Origin: an uncultured Ignavibacteriota bacterium
GTDB lineage: Bacteria; Bacteroidota; Ignavibacteria; Tepidaquicellales; Tepidaquicellaceae
Assembly: GCA_937959065.1 (NCBI GenBank)
Contig: CALGOI010000172.1
Location: 1 to 5,065 of the forward strand
Reading direction: 5' to 3'
Length of the DNA stretch: 5,065 bases
Shown: piece after piece, positions 1-5,065 of the stretch
Numbering within the stretch: the stretch's first letter is position 1
Layout of the letters: the number at the start of each line of letters is the position of its first letter
Translations under genes and position numbers: made by a program
The notes under the pieces: model-generated
The model's input: only the letters and a program-made list of their open reading frames with translations
What the model was told of the DNA's origin: nothing
Databases searched by the model: none

Positions 1-2688
1 TCGATTTTAAATTACCTTAATGATCCTGTTTTTCAACTTGACCCATCAGGGAAAATTATTTATGTAAACAAACAATGGGAAGACCTTACTGGGTTCTCTT
101 CTTCTGAAGTTATAGGAAGAAATTTCCTTAACTATATCCACGATGATGATTTTAATGCTTTTGAAGATCAAATAAAGTCCTTTATTAATTCCGGACATAA
201 TCTGAATATTGAAGAAATAAAATGGTTGAAAAAAGACGGTGGATATGCCTGGGTTGGACTTTATGCTAATGTTCATAATAATGGCAACGAGATTATTGTA
301 TCTGGTTGTTTAAAAGATATCTCGCATAAAAAAGAAGTTGAAAAACAACTTAAGAAAATTGAAAATCGTTATGACACTGTACTCAATACGGTAAAAGATA
401 TTGTCTATCAAACGGACAAGGAAGGTAAGTGGATTTATCTTAGCAATGCATGGGAAAAAACAACAGGATATGAAATAAAGGAAAGCATTTCTAAAAAAGT
501 ACACGACTTTATTCTTGAAGAGGATAGAAAGAGACATTCTGAGATACTTGAGGGCATGATTAAAAAGAATGCTGATTTTGATCATGGAGATTTTAGAGTC
601 ATTCGAAAAGACGGCCAAACAAGACTATTTGAGTATAGTAGATTTTTAATTTATGATGAGGATAATAATTTCGTTGGCACTACAGGTACTCTTACCGATG
701 TTACTGAAAGAAAAAAATGGGAAGAAGAATTAATTAAAGCTAAAGAAGCTGCTGAAGAAGCCGCAAAAGTAAAATCCGAATTCCTTGCTATTATGAGCCA
801 CGAAATCAGAACTCCGATGAATGGCGTAATTGGAATGACCGGACTTTTAATGGAAACTGATCTTACGCCGGAACAACGGGAGTTTGTTGAAACTATCAGG
901 GTTAGCGGTGATACACTATTAACCCTCATTAATGATATTCTGGACTTCTCAAAGATCGAATCCGGCAAAATGGACCTTGAAGAACAGCCTTTCGAACTTA
1001 AAGAATGTATTGAAGATGCTTACGACTTACTTGCATCAAAAGCTGTTGAGAAAAAACTAGACCTTCTTCACCTAATCGATAAAGATGTTCCGCCATTTAT
1101 TGTTGGTGATGTTACCCGCTTAAGGCAGATTTTAGTGAACCTCGTAAGCAACGCGATTAAGTTTACTAATGATGGGGAAGTTTTTATTTCCGTTCAGAAT
1201 GTGTCGGATAACCCAAATGAAGTCGTGTTGCAGTTTGCTGTTAAAGATACAGGTATTGGTATCCCGGGTAATAAGCTCGATGTTATTTTCGAATCGTTCT
1301 CTCAGGTCGATTCTACAACAACAAGAAAGTATGGTGGTACCGGTCTGGGGCTGGCTATTTGTTCTAAACTCGTAAACCTGATGGGCGGCAAGATTTGGGT
1401 AGAAAGTGAGGTCGGAAAAGGTTCTACTTTCTATTTTACAATTAATACAAAACCTTCTCAGCTGACACCTGCTAAAGTCTATCTCAAATCGACTATGTCT
1501 GTCCTCCAGGACAAAAGGGTGCTGATTGTTGATGATAATGAAACAAACAGGCATATTCTTACTCTTCAATGCCAGATGTGGGGTATGATTCCTCGAACGG
1601 CTTCAAGCGGTGCCGATGCTCTGAAAATCATATCCAATAAAGCACCGTTTGATCTTGCCATTATTGACATGCTGATGCCGGAAATGGATGGATTACAACT
1701 CGGGCAGGAGATTCGTAAATTGAGGACACCAAAGCAGCTTCCTATGATTATGCTTACTTCAGTAGGAAAGCAAGAAGAAAATGAAAAACAGTTTAAAGAA
1801 TTATTTTCTGCTTACATCTCCAAACCCGTTAAACAATCGTATCTCCTTGATGTTCTCCTTAATGTTTTCTCTGATGAGATCAAACACAAAATGCTTGAAC
1901 AGCAAGCTGTTGTAAATGATAATAGTGATAAAGTTCCAATGAGAATACTTGTCGCTGAAGATAATATTATTAATCAAAAACTCGTTCTTAAAATTCTTCA
2001 ACAACTTGGCTATAGAGCTGAAGTAGCAAGTAACGGTGTCGAGGTAATAGACTCGCTAAGACGGCAACATTATGATATCGTCTTTATGGATATACAAATG
2101 CCGGAAATGGACGGTATCGAAACAACGAAATATATTCACACACATTGGAAAAAAGATAATCGTCCTGTCATCATTGCAATGACAGCTAATGCTATGAAAG
2201 GGGATAAAGAGAAGTTTATTTCCGAAGGTATGGATGATTATATCAGTAAACCCATTATTATGGAGGAAGTAAACAATCTCATAAATAAATGGGGTAAAAC
2301 TACTTCAGAACAAAAGAAAAACGGTAAACCGAAGCTTAAATCTTCATTGATGCTTGATCTAAATCTCATTTCTGGTCTTAATACTGAAGCAAGCAATGGT
2401 AAAAGCGATTTCTCTAAAGTTGTAGATTTATATATTAATGTCGCTCCTGAACTGCTAAATGAGCTGAATATTTCACAGATAGAGCAGGATGTTGAAAAAT
2501 TCAAGAAAGCTGCTAACAATCTCAAGCGTATAAGTTTTAAAGTAGGAGCTAAAAGACTGGCTGAATTATGTATGAAACTCGAACATATTGATTCTAATGT
2601 TAATTTTGATGAACTTGGTAAAATTGTCGAAAGAATGAAGGATATTTACAATATTACTACCAATGAGTTAAAGCAGATAGCCGCTTAA
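1..2688 (+). CDS. Hybrid sensor histidine kinase (PAS-PAS-HisKA-HATPase-REC-REC-degenerate Hpt), 5' end outside window
   Basis: The reading frame is open from base 1 and ends at TAA 2686-2688, giving 895 visible residues; the true start lies to the left. A TTG at 226 is in frame but sits inside the first PAS domain, so it is not the start. Domains by window residue: PAS 1 about 1-107, PAS 2 about 121-235, a charged coiled linker about 236-262, HisKA with H-box SHEIRTPMN and phospho-acceptor His267, and HATPase with N-box N380/N384, G1 DTGIG 416-420, F-box FESFSQ, G2 GGTGLG 445-450 and G3 GKGSTF 472-477. Receiver 1 has D511/D512, phospho-acceptor D556, T586 and K608. Receiver 2 has E653/D654, D697, T728 and K750. 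Both receivers therefore look active. The C-terminus (about 800-890) resembles an Hpt domain but has Asn839 at the His position. The expected role is sensing a signal through PAS, autophosphorylation on His267 and relay to the receivers. The signal, any membrane segments and the output partner cannot be seen here. Confidence 0.96.
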   Translation, partial: SILNYLNDPVFQLDPSGKIIYVNKQWEDLTGFSSSEVIGRNFLNYIHDDDFNAFEDQIKSFINSGHNLNIEEIKWLKKDGGYAWVGLYANVHNNGNEIIVSGCLKDISHKKEVEKQLKKIENRYDTVLNTVKDIVYQTDKEGKWIYLSNAWEKTTGYEIKESISKKVHDFILEEDRKRHSEILEGMIKKNADFDHGDFRVIRKDGQTRLFEYSRFLIYDEDNNFVGTTGTLTDVTERKKWEEELIKAKEAAEEAAKVKSEFLAIMSHEIRTPMNGVIGMTGLLMETDLTPEQREFVETIRVSGDTLLTLINDILDFSKIESGKMDLEEQPFELKECIEDAYDLLASKAVEKKLDLLHLIDKDVPPFIVGDVTRLRQILVNLVSNAIKFTNDGEVFISVQNVSDNPNEVVLQFAVKDTGIGIPGNKLDVIFESFSQVDSTTTRKYGGTGLGLAICSKLVNLMGGKIWVESEVGKGSTFYFTINTKPSQLTPAKVYLKSTMSVLQDKRVLIVDDNETNRHILTLQCQMWGMIPRTASSGADALKIISNKAPFDLAIIDMLMPEMDGLQLGQEIRKLRTPKQLPMIMLTSVGKQEENEKQFKELFSAYISKPVKQSYLLDVLLNVFSDEIKHKMLEQQAVVNDNSDKVPMRILVAEDNIINQKLVLKILQQLGYRAEVASNGVEVIDSLRRQHYDIVFMDIQMPEMDGIETTKYIHTHWKKDNRPVIIAMTANAMKGDKEKFISEGMDDYISKPIIMEEVNNLINKWGKTTSEQKKNGKPKLKSSLMLDLNLISGLNTEASNGKSDFSKVVDLYINVAPELLNELNISQIEQDVEKFKKAANNLKRISFKVGAKRLAELCMKLEHIDSNVNFDELGKIVERMKDIYNITTNELKQIAA
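2398..2670 (+). other. Hpt-like C-terminal domain lacking the phospho-acceptor His
   Basis: This is a sub-region of the hybrid kinase, residues about 800-890. The pattern DFSKVVDLYINVAPELL, then AANNLK, then VGAKRLAELCMKLE follows the Hpt four-helix bundle consensus, in which an acidic helix is followed by A-H-x-L-K-G and then G-A-x-x-L-A-x-x-C-x-x-LE. At the His position the sequence reads Asn839 (AAC, 2515-2517), and the following Gly is Arg843. Known Hpt domains need that His to pass phosphate, so this copy probably cannot relay. It may be a structural or docking remnant. The fold assignment rests on reading the pattern, not on a profile search. Confidence 0.7.
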
Positions 2689-2766
2689 TCCACCCTTATT
2701 GCCTTATTATTTATTATTATCGTAGTTATATTACCTTTCATTATTAATTCATTATTTATTTAATTT
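2689..2766 (+). other. AT-rich intergenic leader of aspS, no Shine-Dalgarno
   Basis: This is a 78-base gap between the kinase stop and the aspS ATG. It is almost entirely A and T, with repeated TTATT/ATTATT runs. I see no GC-rich hairpin followed by a T-run, so no terminator can be supported. No AGGAG-like box lies within 15 bases of the aspS start. AT-only leaders of this kind are common in the Bacteroidota and relatives. A promoter may lie here, but no -35/-10 pair stands out. Confidence 0.5.
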
Positions 2767-4548
2767 ATGAAGTTTAATAAAAGAACTCACAATTGTGGAG
2801 AGCTTTCTCTTGCCTGTGAAGGCATCCCTGTTACTTTAAACGGCTGGGTCTCCGTAAAAAGGGACCTTGGAGGACTTATATTTATTGACCTGAGAGACCG
2901 CTATGGAATTACTCAATTAAGAATATCCCCCGAAAAGAAAAATATTTATGAAATTTCCGAAAAACTCGGACTGGAAAGTGTGATTTCTGCTAAAGGAACT
3001 GTAATTAAACGTGAAAGTGTAAACAAAAATATACCGACTGGAGAAATTGAGATCGATGTTGATGAATTACAAATTCTAAATGAAGCTGCGGTTACACCTT
3101 TTGTTATTGAGGAGGATGTAAAAGCATCGGAAGATTTACGCCTTAAATACAGATATCTGGACTTAAGGAGGACTAAGTTAGCCAGCAATATCGAAATACG
3201 AAGCAAAGTTTATCAATCTACAAGAAAATACTTTGAAAAACTTGGCTTCCTGGAGATTGAAACTCCTGTTTTGATGAAATCCACGCCGGAAGGTGCAAGG
3301 GATTACCTTGTTCCATCAAGAGTACATAAGGGAAATTTCTATGCGCTCCCGCAGTCTCCGCAAATATATAAGCAGATCCTTATGGTGGCCGGCATGGATA
3401 AATATGTCCAGATATGTAAATGCTTCAGAGATGAGGACCTGAGAGCAGACAGACAGCCGGAATTTTCACAAATAGACTTTGAAATGAGTTTTGTAACCGA
3501 AGATGATGTATTTGAAGTCCTCGAAGGATTATTTAAAACCATATGGAAGGAAGTCCTCGATGTTAAGATCGATACTCCTATTCAACAGATGTCTTATGAT
3601 GAAGTCATGCAAAAATATGGCTCAGACAAGCCTGATCTTCGTATACCGGGTATGGAAATTCATAACGCTTCCGGTATTTTTGGAGATTCTGAATTTAAAG
3701 TTTTCTCAGACGCAGTAGGTGGCGGGGGAGTTATAAGCGGTATTAAACTTGCGGGACAAGAAACATCACGCAAAATATTCGATGAACTGACTGAATTCGT
3801 AAAGAAAGAACTTGGATTAGGCGGACTGGCATACATAAAGTTCAATCCGGATGGGGAAATTACTTCACCTATAAAGAAATTCTTATCGGAAAAAGAGATA
3901 TCCGAAGCAAAATTTTTATTTGATGCTCAGGATAATGACGTTATATTTCTATTGAGCGGTGACTATAAAAAAGTTCAAAAAGGTCTTGGAGCACTCAGAG
4001 TAAAACTCGCTGAAGATTTCAACCTGATCGATGAATCAAAATTCGAATTCCTTATTGTAAAAGATTTCCCCTTGTTCTCATATGATGAAGAAACAGACAG
4101 CTACGTGGCTGAGCACCATATGTTCACTATGCCCTGGGATGAGCACTTGAAATACCTCAAACCCGGTGCAAGCAGAGAAGACATAGAATCGATACGGGCT
4201 TATTGTTACGACGTTGTTTTGAACGGCAGTGAGATAACCAGCGGAAGTATCAGGGTGCACAGACCTGATATTCAGCAGGAAATATTCGATATTGTAGGGT
4301 TTTCACACGAAGAAGCCCAAAAACGGTTCGGATTTATGCTTGAAGCATTCAAATATGGCGCGCCGCCGCATGGAGGTGCTGCAGTCGGAATTGACCGAGT
4401 AGTTGCGATTATGTGCGGATTAAAATCACTCAGGGATGTGATTGCCTTCCCTAAGACCGTGGCTGCCGCATCGCCTATGGATGAGAGCCCAAGTACTGTG
4501 GATGAAGCGCAATTGAACGAATTAGGCATAGAAATGATCAAAAAATGA
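2767..4548 (+). CDS. aspS: Aspartyl-tRNA synthetase (bacterial type, class IIb)
   Basis: A complete gene of 593 codons, close to the 590 residues of E. coli AspRS. It charges tRNA-Asp with aspartate using ATP in the cytoplasm. The N-terminal OB fold (about 1-110) binds the anticodon and contains LIFIDLRDR with Phe39 and Gln50, matching E. coli F35 and Q46. The catalytic core has TPEGARDYLVPSR at 173-185 with Glu175, QSPQ with Gln199, Lys202, motif 2 FRDED with Arg221, and Asp237; these fall at E. coli positions plus four. The bacterial GAD insertion covers about 297-425. The core resumes with HHMFTMP (His450/His451), GSEITSGSIRVH with Glu489 and Arg496, and motif 3 GGAAVGIDR ending in Arg544. 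Leu34 in RDLGG is the residue seen in discriminating AspRS rather than the His of non-discriminating forms, so an Asp-only enzyme is likelier. The ATG start places the OB fold at its usual distance from the N-terminus. The stop is TGA, with a second in-frame TGA at 4552-4554. Confidence 0.98.
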   Translation: MKFNKRTHNCGELSLACEGIPVTLNGWVSVKRDLGGLIFIDLRDRYGITQLRISPEKKNIYEISEKLGLESVISAKGTVIKRESVNKNIPTGEIEIDVDELQILNEAAVTPFVIEEDVKASEDLRLKYRYLDLRRTKLASNIEIRSKVYQSTRKYFEKLGFLEIETPVLMKSTPEGARDYLVPSRVHKGNFYALPQSPQIYKQILMVAGMDKYVQICKCFRDEDLRADRQPEFSQIDFEMSFVTEDDVFEVLEGLFKTIWKEVLDVKIDTPIQQMSYDEVMQKYGSDKPDLRIPGMEIHNASGIFGDSEFKVFSDAVGGGGVISGIKLAGQETSRKIFDELTEFVKKELGLGGLAYIKFNPDGEITSPIKKFLSEKEISEAKFLFDAQDNDVIFLLSGDYKKVQKGLGALRVKLAEDFNLIDESKFEFLIVKDFPLFSYDEETDSYVAEHHMFTMPWDEHLKYLKPGASREDIESIRAYCYDVVLNGSEITSGSIRVHRPDIQQEIFDIVGFSHEEAQKRFGFMLEAFKYGAPPHGGAAVGIDRVVAIMCGLKSLRDVIAFPKTVAAASPMDESPSTVDEAQLNELGIEMIKK

Positions 4549-4613
4549 CACTGAATTAGTAAATTTTATTATTTATTTATATGTTCTATCTTTATATACA
4601 AATTTAATCAAAC

Positions 4614-4618
4614 AGGAG
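4614..4618 (+). promoter_or_regulatory. Shine-Dalgarno box for ahcY
   Basis: AGGAG lies eight bases before the GTG at 4627, which is good spacing. An in-frame TAA at 4624-4626 directly precedes that GTG, so no longer upstream start is possible. Together these fix the start of the SAHH gene. The preceding AT-rich 65 bases (from 4549) show no clear terminator or promoter pair. Confidence 0.8.
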
Positions 4619-4626
4619 AATATTAA

Positions 4627-5065
4627 GTGACAACTGAAACTTTGACTGTACCACAGACAGAAGATTACAAAGTAAAAGATATCTCTTTAGCCGATTGGGG
4701 TCGTAAAGAGATCGAACTGGCCGAAGCAGAAATGCCCGGTTTAATGGCTATCAGAAAAGAATATTCCGATTCTAAACCTCTAAAAGGTGCCAGGATAGCA
4801 GGATGTCTCCATATGACCATTCAAACAGCTGTTTTAATTTATACATTGGTTGACCTTTGAGCTGAATTAAGATGGTCTTCGTGTAATATCTTTTCAACCC
4901 AGGACCATGCCGCCGCTGCAATTGCAAAAGCCGGTATACCTGTATTTGCATGGAAAGGGGAGACAATGGAAGAATATGACTGGTGTATCGAGCAGACATT
5001 ATTCTTCGGCGAAGACAAACAGCCGCTTAACATGATTCTCGACGATGGTGGCGACCTTACCAATA
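4627..5065 (+). pseudogene. ahcY: Adenosylhomocysteinase (SAH hydrolase), 5' part, interrupted by an in-frame TGA; 3' end outside window
   Basis: SAHH reversibly splits S-adenosylhomocysteine into adenosine and homocysteine with bound NAD, and so keeps methyltransferases from product inhibition. The gene begins at GTG 4627. Codons 1-77 encode the expected N-terminus: YKVKDISLADWGRKEI, then AEMPGLMAIRKEY, then GCLHMTIQTAVLI with the substrate-site His62 and Thr64. Codon 78 is TGA (4858-4860). The same frame then continues without a shift through AELRWSSCNIFSTQDHAAAA, GIPVFAWKGET, WCIEQTL and NMILDDGGDLTN (codons 135-146) to the window edge. The family normally reads LIETLVxLGAEVRW around the stop, so TGA replaces a Gly codon, and Tyr72 replaces a Glu. 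Translated as read, the product would be a useless 77-residue fragment. Bacterial SAHH has roughly 430-475 residues, so the NAD-binding domain lies beyond the right edge. The family call is very secure. Whether this is a true pseudogene or a base-call error is open. Confidence 0.85.
4858..4860 (+). other. Premature in-frame TGA in ahcY (Gly expected)
   Basis: The codon order is GAC CTT TGA GCT GAA, where homologous SAHH proteins have D/A-L-G-A-E. One G-to-T change (GGA to TGA) explains it. No frameshift is involved, because conserved sequence resumes in the same frame at the next codon. Confidence 0.9.

Noticed and set aside
1169..1375. Short + strand frames inside the kinase (1169-1375) and aspS (3503-3718)
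   Set aside because: They overlap conserved catalytic domains in another frame and show no independent coding signal.
1132..1569. Long antisense open frame across the HATPase region, and similar antisense frames elsewhere
   Set aside because: They lie opposite strongly conserved coding sequence, have no recognisable domains or ribosome sites, and are frame shadows.
226..2688. TTG at 226 as the start of the histidine kinase
   Set aside because: The same frame is open back to base 1 and encodes the first half of a PAS domain, so the gene begins outside the window.
4549..4626. AAATTT copies as a hairpin terminator after aspS
   Set aside because: The possible pairing is A-T only with a long loop, and no T-run follows in the proper position.
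4858..4860. TGA read as Gly, as in Gracilibacteria and Absconditabacteria (SR1)
   Set aside because: The expected residue is indeed Gly, which is tempting. But no other in-frame TGA occurs in the kinase (895 codons) or within aspS, and aspS itself ends at TGA exactly where AspRS proteins end, with another TGA two codons on. A TGA=Gly genome should show many internal TGA codons.
4858..4894. TGA as selenocysteine with a downstream SECIS hairpin
   Set aside because: SAHH is not a known selenoprotein and the family has Gly, not Cys, here. AAGAT (4869-4873) can pair with ATCTT (4888-4892) and a GGTC lies in the loop, but the stem is five weak pairs with a large asymmetric loop.
4772..5063. Antisense frames over the broken ahcY region as possible replacement genes
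   Set aside because: The + strand keeps clear SAHH motifs on both sides of the TGA, so the antisense frames are by-products of that sequence.

Overview
The window is AT-rich and carries three genes on the + strand. In order they are the 3' part of a large hybrid sensor histidine kinase (1-2688, open at the left edge), a complete bacterial-type aspartyl-tRNA synthetase aspS (2767-4548), and the 5' part of an S-adenosylhomocysteine hydrolase gene ahcY (4627-5065, open at the right edge). The two intergenic gaps are each 78 bases, very AT-rich, and contain no RNA gene, repeat or convincing terminator. No mobile element, CRISPR array, phage gene or defence gene is visible.

The organism is a bacterium: AspRS has the bacterial architecture with the inserted GAD domain, and SAHH has the bacterial N-terminal wording. 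Low GC, the AT-only leader without a Shine-Dalgarno motif before aspS, and the long PAS/kinase/receiver multidomain sensor would fit the Bacteroidota/Chlorobi/Ignavibacteria group. That assignment is an inference from style, not a proof. ahcY does have a good AGGAG box, so the organism is not wholly SD-free.

The kinase reads PAS - PAS - coiled linker - HisKA - HATPase - receiver 1 - receiver 2 - C-terminal helical domain. All catalytic residues of the kinase and both receivers are present. The last domain looks like an Hpt domain, but has Asn where the phosphorylated His should be. aspS looks fully functional. The ahcY gene is highly conserved on both sides of an in-frame TGA (4858-4860) that stands where the family has a Gly. 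As read it is broken, or the base is an error; a small cluster of further odd bases around it makes an error a serious possibility.

The three genes share direction but no obvious pathway: signal transduction, translation, and the activated-methyl cycle. I see no evidence of an undescribed multi-gene system. The two points worth checking are the ahcY stop codon and the His-less Hpt-like domain.
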